Shown: positions 14,858-24,188, numbered from the stretch's first letter. The stretch is DNA of 64,000 nucleotides from Clostridia bacterium (GCA_017463325.1 JAFTPK010000017.1:1-64000), one strand, 5' to 3'. The notes: a model not told the origin generated them from the letters alone. Translations and numbers: made by a program.

Positions 14858-17170
14858 ATGGAAAATACGATTGAAAAAGAATTAACGAAAACAGATGTAA
14901 TTCCCGTCGTGCCCTTACGCGGCAAGGTGGCGTTTCCGCACGTCGTTACCGCGTTCGAGGTGGGTAGAACGGTAACCTTAAATGCCTTGAAATTTGCGTC
15001 CGAACGGGCGGGAAAGCTCGTCTTTGTTTGTACGCAAAAGGACGTTCAAAAGGAGAGCGTAGAGGCGGAGGATTTGTATCGAACGGGCACCGTTTGTCAG
15101 GTTCGCGTGTTTGCACAGCAAAGCTCTGGAAATTATAAAGTACAGGTAAGAGGGTTATTTCGCGCCGTGGCAGAGAGTATCGAATACACGGGCGAATATT
15201 TCCATGCCGTTGTAAAGGAAATTCAAACAACGCCGCTTGACGAGGTGGGTGAAAGCTATCTTAGTATTGCAAAAAAGACGTTAAAAGAGAGCGGAATACG
15301 GAAAGAAATCGTGGAAAAATTGTCCGAAACGACGGACGCAGATGAATTTGTAGACGTGCTCACCGCGTCCATGGGTAGGCTCTCCGTCGAAGATAGGCAA
15401 AAAATGCTTGAAGAAACGGACGGCGTAAAACGGCTTTCCTTACTCACCGCTTTTTTGAAAAAAGAAATTGAATTTGCAAAGTTGGAACGCAAGATCGCCG
15501 AGGACGTGAAAGCGAGCGTGGACAAGTCCCAAAAGGAATATTTTTTGCGTGAGCAATTGAAAGCAATCCACGCCGAGCTTGGAGATTCGGGAAAGGAGGA
15601 GGACGCTTACCGTCAAAAAATCAAGGCGAAAAAATTGCCTGCCGAAGTGGAGGAAAAATGTTTAAAAGAGGTGGACAGAATGTCCAGAATGCAGCAATCC
15701 TCCCCCGAATATACCGTGGCTTGCGGGTATTTGGATCAGGTGCTGGAATTGCCTTGGACGGAGGAAACGCAGGATACCGAGCGTTTGTCCGATTGCGTCG
15801 ATATTTTAAACGAAGATCACTACGGCTTGGAAAAAATTAAAGAGAGGATCACCGAATATCTTGCCGTATTAAAGCTCACGAAGAGCATGAACGCCCCGAT
15901 TTTGTGTCTTGTCGGCCCTCCCGGGGTCGGGAAAACAAGTATCGCGCGTTCGGTGGCGCGGGCGCTCGGCAGAAAATTCGTGCGTATGAGTCTTGGCGGC
16001 GTCAAGGACGAGGCGGAAATTCGCGGCCATAGAAAGACGTATATCGGTGCTATGCCGGGTCGAATTTTGTATGCCATGAAAAATGCCGGCTCCGTCAATC
16101 CCGTCTTTTTGCTCGACGAGATAGACAAGGTTTCTTCGGATATGCGCGGCGACCCCGCAAGCGCCCTCCTTGAAGTGCTTGATCCCGAGCAAAACCGTGC
16201 CTTTCGCGATCGGTTTTTAGAGGTGCCGTACGATTTGAGTAAAGTACTCTTTATTACGACGGCGAATACGCTCGACACCATTCCCGGTCCGTTGCGCGAC
16301 CGTATGGAGATTATTAATCTTTCGGGGTACACGCCTGAGGAAAAATCGGAGATCGCCATGCGTTATCTTGTGCCTAAGCAGCTCAAAGAAAACGGGATTT
16401 CAGAGAAGATTGCCGAGTTTACTCCGGAGGGGATAAACGCTGTAATCGAAGGGTATACCATGGAGGCAGGTGTGCGTTCATTAGAGAGAACGGTGGGTAC
16501 GCTTGCAAGAAAAATTGCCGTCAAATACGCCGATAATAAGCGTATGAGGAAGGTGAAAATTACAAAGAAAAAGGTGGAAGAATTGCTTGGTCCTCCAAGA
16601 CGTTCGGACGAAGAAAAAGGCAGAGAGGACGAAGTAGGTGCAGTTTGCGGTTTAGCGTGGACGGCGTTTGGAGGTACGACCTTAACCGTCGAAGCGACGG
16701 CAACCAAAGGAAAAGGCGAGATTCGTTTAACGGGAAAGCTCGGCGACGTGATGAAAGAATCTGCCCTTGCCGCTATCACCTATATCCACTCCCACGCGGA
16801 AAAATTCGGCGTTAAAGAAGAGGCGTTTGAAAACACCGATATTCACGTACACGTGCCCGAGGGCGCGACGCCTAAGGACGGCCCGAGTGCAGGTATTACC
16901 ATTGCTACCGCGATCCTGTCCGTGTTGACGGGGAAAAAGGTGCGCGCGGACGTGGCAATGACGGGAGAGATCACTCTTCGCGGAAAGGTGCTGCCGATCG
17001 GCGGCCTGAAAGAAAAATCGCTCGCGGCGAGCCGTGCGGGAATAAAAACGGTGATCATTCCCAAGGCGAATACGCGCGATTTAAAGGACGTGCCCGATAC
17101 GGTGAAAAAACAATTGACATTTTATCCCGTTGAAAGTGCAGAAGAGGTATTTAAAAAAGTGTTTGCTTGA
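14858..17170 (+). CDS. lon: ATP-dependent Lon protease
   Basis: The 770-residue soluble AAA+ serine protease degrades misfolded and regulatory proteins. It has an N-terminal LON domain (about 15-205), Walker A GPPGVGKT (about 353-360), Walker B VFLLDEIDK, and the C-terminal protease domain with catalytic Ser677 in KDGPSAG and Lys720 in GGLKEK. The 43-residue Ser-Lys spacing equals that of E. coli Lon. The start lacks a strong Shine-Dalgarno. In Bacillus lonA is followed by ysxC on the same strand; here ysxC is adjacent but convergent, with a shared terminator across both stops. Confidence 0.97.
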   Translation: MENTIEKELTKTDVIPVVPLRGKVAFPHVVTAFEVGRTVTLNALKFASERAGKLVFVCTQKDVQKESVEAEDLYRTGTVCQVRVFAQQSSGNYKVQVRGLFRAVAESIEYTGEYFHAVVKEIQTTPLDEVGESYLSIAKKTLKESGIRKEIVEKLSETTDADEFVDVLTASMGRLSVEDRQKMLEETDGVKRLSLLTAFLKKEIEFAKLERKIAEDVKASVDKSQKEYFLREQLKAIHAELGDSGKEEDAYRQKIKAKKLPAEVEEKCLKEVDRMSRMQQSSPEYTVACGYLDQVLELPWTEETQDTERLSDCVDILNEDHYGLEKIKERITEYLAVLKLTKSMNAPILCLVGPPGVGKTSIARSVARALGRKFVRMSLGGVKDEAEIRGHRKTYIGAMPGRILYAMKNAGSVNPVFLLDEIDKVSSDMRGDPASALLEVLDPEQNRAFRDRFLEVPYDLSKVLFITTANTLDTIPGPLRDRMEIINLSGYTPEEKSEIAMRYLVPKQLKENGISEKIAEFTPEGINAVIEGYTMEAGVRSLERTVGTLARKIAVKYADNKRMRKVKITKKKVEELLGPPRRSDEEKGREDEVGAVCGLAWTAFGGTTLTVEATATKGKGEIRLTGKLGDVMKESALAAITYIHSHAEKFGVKEEAFENTDIHVHVPEGATPKDGPSAGITIATAILSVLTGKKVRADVAMTGEITLRGKVLPIGGLKEKSLAASRAGIKTVIIPKANTRDLKDVPDTVKKQLTFYPVESAEEVFKKVFA

Positions 17171-17186
17171 CAGCAAACACTTTTTT
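17153..17186. terminator. Shared lon/ysxC bidirectional terminator overlapping both stops
   Basis: A perfect 14-bp stem AAAAAAGTGTTTGC / GCAAACACTTTTTT with a 6-nt loop TTGACA that contains the lon stop codon. The distal arm reaches the end of ysxC. Confidence 0.9.
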
Positions 17187-17839
17187 TATTCTTCCATTTC
17201 GTTTTCCTCTTCCACTTCCACTTCGAGAGGTTCGGGAGGATCCTGCTTTAAGGCGACGATTTGCCCGAGCTTTATAAGGACGTCCTCTTTGCCATAGCCC
17301 GTTTCCGCGCTCGTAGCAAGCAGATTGCCTTCCCCTAAATATAAATCGGCTGCAATCGCCTTTTTATGTTCCTTTAATTTCATTTTTGAGAGCTTGTCCG
17401 CTTTCGTAAGAACCACCGTAAAAGGCAGTATATGATAGTGCAGATACTCCATCATTTGCAGATCGTCCGCCGTTGGGTCGTGACGGGCGTCTACGAGCAT
17501 GAGTACGTGGGAAACGTTCTCTTTTGCTTTAAAAAAGGCGTCGAGGGTTTTTGCCCACTTTTCCTTTTCTATTTTGGAAACGCGCGCAAAGCCGTAGCCC
17601 GGAAGATCTGCCAAAATAAACTGTCCAAAATCGAAATAGTTGACGAGCCGCGTTCTGCCCGGCTCACTACTCGTTTTGGCAAGCTTTTTTTTGCCTGCCA
17701 ACATATTGATAAACGAGCTTTTTCCGACGTTGGATTTCCCGCAAACGGCAATCATGGGTTTGTCGGGCTTGATAAATTGTTCTTTTCTTGCCGCCGAGGT
17801 AATAAACGTGGCGTTTTTGATGATAATTTTTTCGTTCAT
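17186..17839 (-). CDS. ysxC: Ribosome-biogenesis GTP-binding protein YsxC/EngB
   Basis: The 217-residue protein has the EngB G-domain: G1 GKSNVGKS (about 34-41), G3 DLPGYG, G4 TKAD, G5 SAETG. YsxC acts in late assembly of the 50S subunit and is essential in many bacteria. An acidic tail (EPLEVEVEEENEMEE) extends the C-terminus. It lies convergent to lon and downstream of the cpsD terminator. Confidence 0.95.
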   Translation of the reverse strand: MNEKIIIKNATFITSAARKEQFIKPDKPMIAVCGKSNVGKSSFINMLAGKKKLAKTSSEPGRTRLVNYFDFGQFILADLPGYGFARVSKIEKEKWAKTLDAFFKAKENVSHVLMLVDARHDPTADDLQMMEYLHYHILPFTVVLTKADKLSKMKLKEHKKAIAADLYLGEGNLLATSAETGYGKEDVLIKLGQIVALKQDPPEPLEVEVEEENEMEE

Positions 17840-17860
17840 TTCGTACCTGCCCCCTTGTTT

Positions 17861-17895
17861 TTAAGAAAAAAAACGCAGCTTTTTAAAAAGCCGCG
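17861..17895 (-). terminator. cpsD-like gene terminator
   Basis: On the minus strand a GC stem (CGCGGC with GCTGCG, one G-U pair) flanks a TTTTTAAAAA core and is followed by a run of eight T residues, directly downstream of the kinase gene. Confidence 0.7.
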
Positions 17896-17906
17896 CTCTT
17901 TTTAAA

Positions 17907-18692
17907 TTAGTCGTTTTTTTGCGTAGGTTCGTCTGAATAGCCGTACCCGTAGCCGTACTTTTTATAACCGCCGTAAGACTTGTCTTCCTTGACGTGATAG
18001 TCGTTGACGATAATCCCAAGCACGTTTGCTTTCGCAAATCGCAAGGTGTTAAGCGACCTTGCAATATCGGAAACGTAGGATACGAGATGGCGGGTGACGA
18101 GAATGGTGCCCTCCATAGACGGCGCAAGCGCAAGCGCGTCGGAGACGACGAGCACGGGCGGCGTGTCGAAGAATACGTAGTCGAAACGTTCTTTCAGCTG
18201 CTCGTTTACCGCTTTCATAGCGTCGCTTTCCAAGAGTTCGTAAGGCTTGGGCGAATGGGTGCCGCAAGGAATGATATACAAATTCTCGTTGATCTGCGAC
18301 TGATGCAGTACCTCGTCAAGAGTAGCGTGACCGGAGAGGAGGTCGGAAAGCCCCGGCTCCGATTTTTTATTGAAATATTTGGCGATACGCCCTTTACGGA
18401 TATCCGCGTCCACAAGCACCACTTTGGCGTCCGACTGCGCGAACATCAAGGAAAGGTTGGTGGTGATCGTCGTCTTGCCGTCCTCGGGATAGGAGGAGGT
18501 GGCAAGAATAGAAACGCCGCCCTTTCTGTTTTTGGGTACGCAAACGGAAATAGAGGATTTGAGGTTACGGAAAGCCTCCGTTACGTCGAAAGGAGTATTT
18601 TCATTTAAAAGGTACGCCTTTCTTTTGCTGATCTTTTTGTTTTGCTTTTCTCTTTTACTCGTGAGGAAACGGTTGGAAAAAGTGTTTTTCAT
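17907..18692 (-). CDS. CpsD/CapB-family bacterial tyrosine kinase
   Basis: The 261-residue cytoplasmic BY-kinase shows the modified Walker A PEDGKTT (about 69-75), Walker A-prime VVLVDADIRKG (about 93-103) and Walker B FDYVFFDTPP. The C-terminus is a tyrosine cluster (GGYKKYGYGYGY), the usual autophosphorylation tail. With its membrane adaptor it controls chain length and export of exopolysaccharide or capsule. It starts 2 bp after the upstream Wzz-like gene and has an AAGGAG RBS, so they form one operon. No glycosyltransferases or phosphatase genes follow here. Confidence 0.93.
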   Translation of the reverse strand: MKNTFSNRFLTSKREKQNKKISKRKAYLLNENTPFDVTEAFRNLKSSISVCVPKNRKGGVSILATSSYPEDGKTTITTNLSLMFAQSDAKVVLVDADIRKGRIAKYFNKKSEPGLSDLLSGHATLDEVLHQSQINENLYIIPCGTHSPKPYELLESDAMKAVNEQLKERFDYVFFDTPPVLVVSDALALAPSMEGTILVTRHLVSYVSDIARSLNTLRFAKANVLGIIVNDYHVKEDKSYGGYKKYGYGYGYSDEPTQKND

Positions 18693-18694
18693 GC

Positions 18695-19867
18695 TTATTC
18701 GTCTCCTTTTTCTTCATTTAAGTGTTTCCATTCGTTGAGAACTTCTTCGCTGATGCTCGGAATGATACCGAGAACGGGAATATTCATTCTCTTCGCTACT
18801 GCGTCGTAGTCGCGCAATCTCTTGTCGCTACGGTCGAGAATAATCACGATTACCGCCGCTACAAGCAAGGCAAGTACACCGACGAGAACTGCGTACAGCA
18901 CCGCCGAACGGAACATATAACCCTCGTTTGTGAGGACGATTTCGCTACGCGTCGTCGTTTCTTCACAGCTCGTGCCGATATACCCCGTGGGTACGATCAT
19001 TTTTTGTGAAACGTACGCGGGAACCTGTACGCGCAAAATTTCAAGCATTTCTTCGGCAAGCTCTTTATCGTTCAACAGGGAAACGTTGACGTAAATAAAG
19101 CTTCGCGCGAGGTTGGAGGCGTCGGATAAATCGTCGTCGCTGGCAAGATAGGAGTAGGAAATCGCTTCGCTGAACGTGTCGTGCTCCTTTTTATAGGACT
19201 CCATACGCCGCCAAATTTGCAACGCCGCCGTTTTTGCCTTATCGTAAGCGTTTTGCGCCTCGGTTGCCGCCTCGTCCTTTGCCGTGTAATCTCTAAGCGA
19301 AACTAACACCGCCGCATAGGCTTCGTTGATATCAGGGGTATATTTGCCCTGTTCGTAAAGCTTTTCGTTAAAAACGTTGTCTTTAAAGGCGCTGTTTGCC
19401 CAAACGGTGTTGAAGGTGGAAACGGCGTCCTCGTAAACCTCTTCGGCATCGTTAGCCGCTTCGAGAAGAGGAAGAGCCGTCGCAAGCTTTGCGTTCGCAT
19501 CGTCGATTTTTATGTCTAAATCGGTGCTCAACCCCTTTTTGGGGAGGGTGGAACCGCGGAGCATAAGCTGTTCGGTGAACAAGTCGCTCTCCAAAAGCTT
19601 GATCATATTATCCATAACGTTTCTACCGTACGCGCCGTATACGCCGTAGGTGGATTCGTTAGCCCCCTCTTCCTTTTCTTTGGGGTTGACGTAGAACTGC
19701 ATCTCCGTTCCGTAGTAGTGGGTGTTCATAGTCGTTACCGCACCGATAGTGCCGCCGACGATCACACCGACAAGCGTAATGAGAATGAGCAGCTTGATCT
19801 TGGACAGTAACGCCCGAAAGATATCCGTCAAACTTAATTCTTCTTCCATTTGAAGCTCGTCTTTCAT
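18695..19867 (-). CDS. Wzz/CpsC-type chain-length protein with long periplasmic-side insert
   Basis: The 390-residue protein has an N-terminal Wzz domain with TM1 (about 29-51) and a C-terminal TM2 (about 325-347), followed by a short cytoplasmic tail, the layout of the adaptor that activates CpsD kinases. Compared with its neighbour at 20008-20823 it carries an extra roughly 120-residue, alanine- and glutamate-rich helical segment (about 110-235). ATG at 19867 with AAGGAG RBS. It is coupled to the kinase gene. The substrate polysaccharide is unknown. Confidence 0.88.
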   Translation of the reverse strand: MKDELQMEEELSLTDIFRALLSKIKLLILITLVGVIVGGTIGAVTTMNTHYYGTEMQFYVNPKEKEEGANESTYGVYGAYGRNVMDNMIKLLESDLFTEQLMLRGSTLPKKGLSTDLDIKIDDANAKLATALPLLEAANDAEEVYEDAVSTFNTVWANSAFKDNVFNEKLYEQGKYTPDINEAYAAVLVSLRDYTAKDEAATEAQNAYDKAKTAALQIWRRMESYKKEHDTFSEAISYSYLASDDDLSDASNLARSFIYVNVSLLNDKELAEEMLEILRVQVPAYVSQKMIVPTGYIGTSCEETTTRSEIVLTNEGYMFRSAVLYAVLVGVLALLVAAVIVIILDRSDKRLRDYDAVAKRMNIPVLGIIPSISEEVLNEWKHLNEEKGDE

Positions 19868-20007
19868 TGCTTTCTCCTTATGTAAATTCCAAACAAACGA
19901 AAGAAAAAATTTTCTTTCCCGTCCTTAGTACAGTATAGCAAATATTGATAAAAAAGTAAAGAGATTTAAATAATTTTTAAAAAACGGTGATAAAACACAG
20001 CGGGCTT

Positions 20008-20823
20008 TTACGCAGCCTCCTGCTCAGTCCCCTCTTTCTTTTTTGTTTGCGCTACGTTCGAGGTTGCTTTTACCCGTTCCGTAATAATCGCAACGGCGCA
20101 GACCACGATCAGACCTACTGCGCCGAAAATAAGCGCGTATTTCACAGCGGCAACAAGCGTATTCCCCTCGTTTAACAGCTCGATTTCGGAAATAGTGGTG
20201 ATTTCCTCGCAATTGGTACCGACGAAGCCGGAGGGAACGATCATGTGATCTGTCACGTATTTAGGCACTTCGACGCGAAGACGAGTCAAAAGTTCTTCCG
20301 CAAACTCAACCATTTCTTCGCCTTGCGCAAGAATTTTGATTTCGATCACGATAAAGCTCTTGGCAAGGTTGGTCGTGATAACGGTGGACTCCGTTTCCGA
20401 GGAAGAATAGGAATAGGTGATCACGTCTTCCAGCGCGTAGATAAATTCCTTATAGGCAGGGTTGATCGAGCCGTTTTCTAAATATTTTTCCGGCGTTCTG
20501 TCCCAACCCGCGATCAGCTGTTCGGTGAACAGATTGCTTTCCAAAAGCTTGATCATAGTTTCCATGACGTTGTCGCCGTAGGAGCCGTACACGCCGTAGG
20601 TGGATTCCGCGTCATTGTCCGACGCGTCTTTCTCTTTGGGGTTTATGTAGAACTGGATTTCGGTGCCGTAGTATTTTTTGTTGAAGTTGAGCAGCGCGCC
20701 AAGCGCTCCGCCGACAAAAATGCTACATAAAAATACGATCAGGATCAATTTGATCTTTTTAAAAAGAATCCTGAGCACGTCCATAAAAGTGAGTTCTTCT
20801 GCGTAAATAGCTTGTTGTTCCAT
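20008..20823 (-). CDS. Second Wzz/CpsC-type chain-length protein
   Basis: The 271-residue paralogue of the next gene shares TM1 (KIKLILIVFLCSIFVGGALG), the YYGTEIQFYINPKEK segment, STYGVYGSYGDNVMETMIKLLES, and the C-terminal block MIVPSGFVGTNCEE before TM2. The start was set at the ATG at 20823, which follows AAAGGAAAAGAG; the open frame extends 25 codons further upstream but that stretch is not conserved. It looks like a tandem duplication without the coiled insert. Upstream sequence has a TATAAT box near 20900 and a GC-rich palindrome (20860-20880). Confidence 0.87.
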   Translation of the reverse strand: MEQQAIYAEELTFMDVLRILFKKIKLILIVFLCSIFVGGALGALLNFNKKYYGTEIQFYINPKEKDASDNDAESTYGVYGSYGDNVMETMIKLLESNLFTEQLIAGWDRTPEKYLENGSINPAYKEFIYALEDVITYSYSSSETESTVITTNLAKSFIVIEIKILAQGEEMVEFAEELLTRLRVEVPKYVTDHMIVPSGFVGTNCEEITTISEIELLNEGNTLVAAVKYALIFGAVGLIVVCAVAIITERVKATSNVAQTKKKEGTEQEAA

Positions 20824-20997
20824 CTCTTTTCCTTTCCCTTCCCTTATATTTTTGGAGTTTAGCGCGCGAACGCGCGTATAACGCCATACGCATATCATTA
20901 TAACAAAAAATAAATAAAAAGTAAAGTAATTAAAGGTAGGAAAAATAAGGGAATTTTATTTCCTACGCCTTTAATTTTTGAAAGTGCGGCGAAAAAC

Positions 20998-21027
20998 AAA
21001 AAACGCGCGCTATAAGCACGCGTTTTT
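20998..21027. terminator. rplU-rpmA terminator
   Basis: Stem AAAAACGCG / CGCGTTTTT with an 11-nt loop, just beyond the rpmA stop. A/T tracts on both sides allow action in both directions. Confidence 0.75.
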
Positions 21028-21040
21028 CTTCGTTTGTTTG

Positions 21041-21316
21041 TTAGGCTTGCGGATATACGCTTGCCTTCTTTCTGTCTTTGCCCATTCTTTCGTAACGAAC
21101 GACGCCGTCGACGAGCGCGAAAAGCGTGTCGTCTTTACCGATACCTACGTTCGTGCCGGGATGGATCTTCGTGCCTCTTTGGCGAACGAGAATGTTGCCT
21201 GCGAGAACGAACTGACCGTCAGAGCGCTTCGTGCCAAGTCTTTTAGCCTCGCTATCTCTGCCGTTGTGCGAAGAACCGGTACCCTTTTTATGAGCGAATA
21301 AACTGATAAAAATCAT
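21041..21316 (-). CDS. rpmA: 50S ribosomal protein L27 with cleavable N-terminal extension
   Basis: The 91-residue protein has the L27 signature ([20 protein letters not shown] and [15 protein letters not shown]). L27 reaches the peptidyl-transferase centre with its N-terminus. Here, as in other Firmicutes, the core begins after a short hydrophobic leader, MIFISLF before AHKKG. That resembles the Prp cleavage site (F then A-S-K-K-G in Staphylococcus). The gene for the processing protease Prp (YsxB), usually between rplU and rpmA, is missing: only 56 bp separate the genes. Confidence 0.96.
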   Translation of the reverse strand: MIFISLFAHKKGTGSSHNGRDSEAKRLGTKRSDGQFVLAGNILVRQRGTKIHPGTNVGIGKDDTLFALVDGVVRYERMGKDRKKASVYPQA

Positions 21317-21372
21317 TTTTATTTCTCCTTTTCTTTCTTCTTTTTTACCTCCGAGTGTTCGGAGCGTTGCAG

Positions 21373-21678
21373 TTAAAGCTCGATCTTCTCGATCTTGACT
21401 GCGGTGAAGGGCTGTCTGTGACCTTGCTTCTTGCGTTCGTTTTTCTTTGCTTTGTACTTGAAGACAATAATCTTCTTCGCCTTAGCCTGCTGAACGACAG
21501 TCGCGGTCACTTTGGCAGAAGCAACTTCTGCGCCCGTTTTGATACCGTTCTCGTCGGAAACCATAAGCACTTTGAAACTTACCGTTTCGCCCTCTGCAGC
21601 AGCAAGCTTTTCCACTCTGATCGTGTCGCCTTCCGCTACTTTGTACTGCTTGTTCCCGTTGTCGATAATCGCGTACAT
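21373..21678 (-). CDS. rplU: 50S ribosomal protein L21
   Basis: The 101-residue protein begins [18 protein letters not shown] and contains [28 protein letters not shown] basic residues at the 23S-binding end, as in L21. The ATG at 21678 follows a GGAGG RBS. An in-frame upstream extension to 21738 is leader RNA, not protein. First gene of the rplU-rpmA operon. Confidence 0.96.
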   Translation of the reverse strand: MYAIIDNGNKQYKVAEGDTIRVEKLAAAEGETVSFKVLMVSDENGIKTGAEVASAKVTATVVQQAKAKKIIVFKYKAKKNERKKQGHRQPFTAVKIEKIEL

Positions 21679-21812
21679 GTAGATTTTACCTCCTCTTTCC
21701 AGTCTCGAAGTCCTCCAAGGCGCGCCCTTTTTTCTCAAAAAAGGCGACTTAAAAACAGCCCGTGTCTATCGGCTCGACTAATACTATACCACATTCGCTT
21801 TTTTAAAGTCAA
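21679..21812 (-). promoter_or_regulatory. rplU promoter and structured leader
   Basis: Minus-strand TTGACT (21812-21807), 18-bp spacer, TATAGT (21788-21783). About 100 nt of leader follow and contain two possible hairpins: one around the AGCC / GGCT arms (about 21755-21772), and a second formed by CGCC-TTTTTT against AAAAAAGGGCG (about 21722-21748). Firmicutes rplU genes often carry an autoregulatory L21 leader; this region is in the right place, but the family match could not be verified. Confidence 0.5.
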
Positions 21813-21890
21813 GCGTTTTTCTTAAAGAAAAATGATTTTTTTGTATAATTTTTTCTGTTTTGCAGGAAATTAAGAGGGTAAGGAGGGAAT

Positions 21891-22337
21891 ATGGAAGAAA
21901 ATAAAACGAAAAAAGGCGAGGAGCTACTCGCCGAGGTATATCGCAACTGTCAGCTTGCTTTGCAATCTATCGACAACATCTTGCCCGAAACCGCAGACGA
22001 GGCGCTCAAAGCGGAAATTAAGGCGCAGCACGAGGAATACGAACGGGTGTCGGGCGTTGCCGCGCGGCTTGCAAGAGATAAGGGGATCGAATTAAAAGAA
22101 CCCGGTGCGTTTAAAAAAATGATGATGTGGGGCTCGATTAAAATGAGCACCCTCAAAGACGATTCAAAAAGTCATATCGCGGAAATGATGGTGCAGGGTA
22201 CCGTGATGGGCGTCACCGCTCTTCGCGCCTCGCTTTCGGAGGCAGAGGCAGATATCGACGACGAGCTTCGCCGTCTTGCAGAGGAGCTTTTAAAATCGGA
22301 AGAAATCTTCGAGGAAAGATTAAAAGCGTTTTTATAA
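21891..22337 (+). CDS. Conserved all-helical hypothetical protein
   Basis: The 148-residue protein is almost entirely amphipathic helix, rich in E, A, K and L, with the segment GAFKKMMMWGSIKMSTLKDDSKSHIAEMMVQGTVMG split over about residues 65-100. The size and helical-bundle character recall ferritin-like DUF2383-type proteins, but no metal-ligand E-x-x-H motif is evident, so no family is assigned. It has a strong AAGGAGGG RBS and a TATAAT box at about 21841. Function unknown. Confidence 0.75.
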   Translation: MEENKTKKGEELLAEVYRNCQLALQSIDNILPETADEALKAEIKAQHEEYERVSGVAARLARDKGIELKEPGAFKKMMMWGSIKMSTLKDDSKSHIAEMMVQGTVMGVTALRASLSEAEADIDDELRRLAEELLKSEEIFEERLKAFL

Positions 22338-22345
22338 AAAACAAA

Positions 22346-22378
22346 GGGGCAGGTATGTATTCAACGCATACCTGCCCC
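22346..22378. terminator. Perfect hairpin made of the dispersed repeat
   Basis: Arms GGGGCAGGTATG (22346-22357) and CATACCTGCCCC (22367-22378) form a 12-bp perfect stem between two converging genes. Read on the minus strand the first 19 bases equal the dispersed repeat core, and they are followed downstream by a T-rich tail suited to terminate fbp. Confidence 0.8.
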
Positions 22379-22385
22379 GCTCGTT

Positions 22386-24188
22386 TTAAGAATAATAGTC
22401 TTTTAACATACCTTTGAGTACCGCAATTTGTTTTTCAAGTTCCTTTCCGTTATCCGTCTGCTTGACGAGAATGCGTTCGTCGTAAAGTTTAAGCGTTCTC
22501 GTTTCGCTGTCCTTTTTCCAGCCCTCGTTTTCCTCGTCCATCGAGTGCATGGCAAGGAAAAGACCCTGCGAGTTTTTGATGAGGGTATAGCCGCCGATCC
22601 CCGTTTTATTGCGGTAGGCTTTTGAAAGCCCGCCGTCAATGGTGATGTGGCGGCATTTTCCGCTCTCGGGGCGTTCACCGTCCTTTACCTTGACGGGCAC
22701 GTGGCCGTTGATGATGGTGGAATGTTTCCAAGTCAAGCCAAATTCTTTCAGTACCTTTAAGCAGTATTTTTCCGATTTGACAAGCTCGTAATACGGGTCT
22801 TTGTTTTCCGTTTCCGTTTCACTTGTGAAATACTTGCGGTAAACGTTCATTTTGTCGCGCCCAAAGAGGGGGGATTTTTTGCCGCACCAAAGATACCACA
22901 TATAATCGACGGAATATTCCTCCCCCGTCGCCGCCGATCTGACTAGCTTATCCAACCGATCGTACAAAGCTTTTCCCGAAAAGAATTCTTTGCCGACGGG
23001 AACGGACGAAAATTCGCCGTTTTCTTCGCTCGGTACGCAGCCGTGCATCAAAAGATCGCCGTTATGTACGCGGTACATACTGCCGTGGGAAAGCATAAAT
23101 TCCACGTCGCGTTTGAGCCGCTTATTGTCCGTGAATTCTTGGGTGATAAAGTCGATCAGCGCGCTTTCTTTTTCGGTGAGCGTATCCGAGGGGTACAAAA
23201 TACGGTCGTCCATACCGAACTCGGGATGCGCTTTGATGAGTTGATTTTCCAGCTTTAACTGAATGACGGTGATCGCCTTGGTCATTTTGGCGAGCAGGTC
23301 GTTCGTTTCCAAATCGCTCTCTTTGCCAAAGACGTCGGAGATAGCAAAGGAGGAAAGATCGCCGCTGCGGTACTCTTCAAGGGCAAAGGTGACGAGAGGG
23401 CGAAGATTGATACCGTATCCGTTTTCAATCCCCTGCAAATTTCTGTACGCACAGTTGATACGGAGCAGATTGCAAACGCACGCCTTGTTCCCGAAATGCG
23501 CCCCCATCCAAAGGGCGTCGTGGTTACCCCATTCGATATCCACCGAATGATAGCCTCGCAGCATTTCCATGATTTGCGCTGCGCCGTTGCCGCGGTCGTA
23601 CACGTCGCCGACGATATGCATATGGTCTACGGCAAGACGGGAAATAACGCCGCACAAAGCCTCGATAAAATTATCAGCGTTGCCAAGGTCGACGATCCCT
23701 TGAACGATATTGCCGTAATATTCCGCCTTGACAAGACTGTGCGGAGGCATATTGATCAGCTCGTCGATAATATAACGATAGTCGTCGGGGAGCGCCTTTC
23801 TTACCTTGGAACGGGTGTATTTCGCCGCGACGAGTTTGGCGACTTCGAGTAGTCTTAAAATGACCGTTTTATATTCCTTTTTTAAATTTTTAGAGCTTTT
23901 CTTCCTGCTTTCTAACCAGTCCTTAGGTTCGTAGATCAAAGCGGCAAGGTCGTTTTTTTCCGCAAGCGTCAGCTCGTTACCGAGTGCCAGCTCGATTTTC
24001 GTTTTGATGACCCCCGAGGCGATACGGAGCAAATGCTTGAACGCGTCCGCCTCGCCGTGCAGATCGCTCAAAAAATGCTCGGTGCCCTTAGGGAGGTTGA
24101 GAATGGCTTGCAGGTTGATGATCTCCGTCATGACCTCTTGCCTGTTTTTAAACTGCTTGGATAACAATTGATACACTTCTTTTTTCAT
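22386..24188 (-). CDS. fbp: Fructose-1,6-bisphosphatase class III
   Basis: The 600-residue protein is the Firmicutes-type gluconeogenic phosphatase, which converts fructose-1,6-bisphosphate to fructose-6-phosphate. Its metallophosphoesterase motifs are visible: SDLHGEADAF (about 40-49), GDVYDRG (about 196-202) and WGNHDALWMGA (about 218-228). A further INGHVPVK lies late in the sequence. The length fits the family (about 600-670). It stands alone, bounded by repeat-containing intergenic regions at both ends. Confidence 0.95.
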   Translation of the reverse strand: MKKEVYQLLSKQFKNRQEVMTEIINLQAILNLPKGTEHFLSDLHGEADAFKHLLRIASGVIKTKIELALGNELTLAEKNDLAALIYEPKDWLESRKKSSKNLKKEYKTVILRLLEVAKLVAAKYTRSKVRKALPDDYRYIIDELINMPPHSLVKAEYYGNIVQGIVDLGNADNFIEALCGVISRLAVDHMHIVGDVYDRGNGAAQIMEMLRGYHSVDIEWGNHDALWMGAHFGNKACVCNLLRINCAYRNLQGIENGYGINLRPLVTFALEEYRSGDLSSFAISDVFGKESDLETNDLLAKMTKAITVIQLKLENQLIKAHPEFGMDDRILYPSDTLTEKESALIDFITQEFTDNKRLKRDVEFMLSHGSMYRVHNGDLLMHGCVPSEENGEFSSVPVGKEFFSGKALYDRLDKLVRSAATGEEYSVDYMWYLWCGKKSPLFGRDKMNVYRKYFTSETETENKDPYYELVKSEKYCLKVLKEFGLTWKHSTIINGHVPVKVKDGERPESGKCRHITIDGGLSKAYRNKTGIGGYTLIKNSQGLFLAMHSMDEENEGWKKDSETRTLKLYDERILVKQTDNGKELEKQIAVLKGMLKDYYS

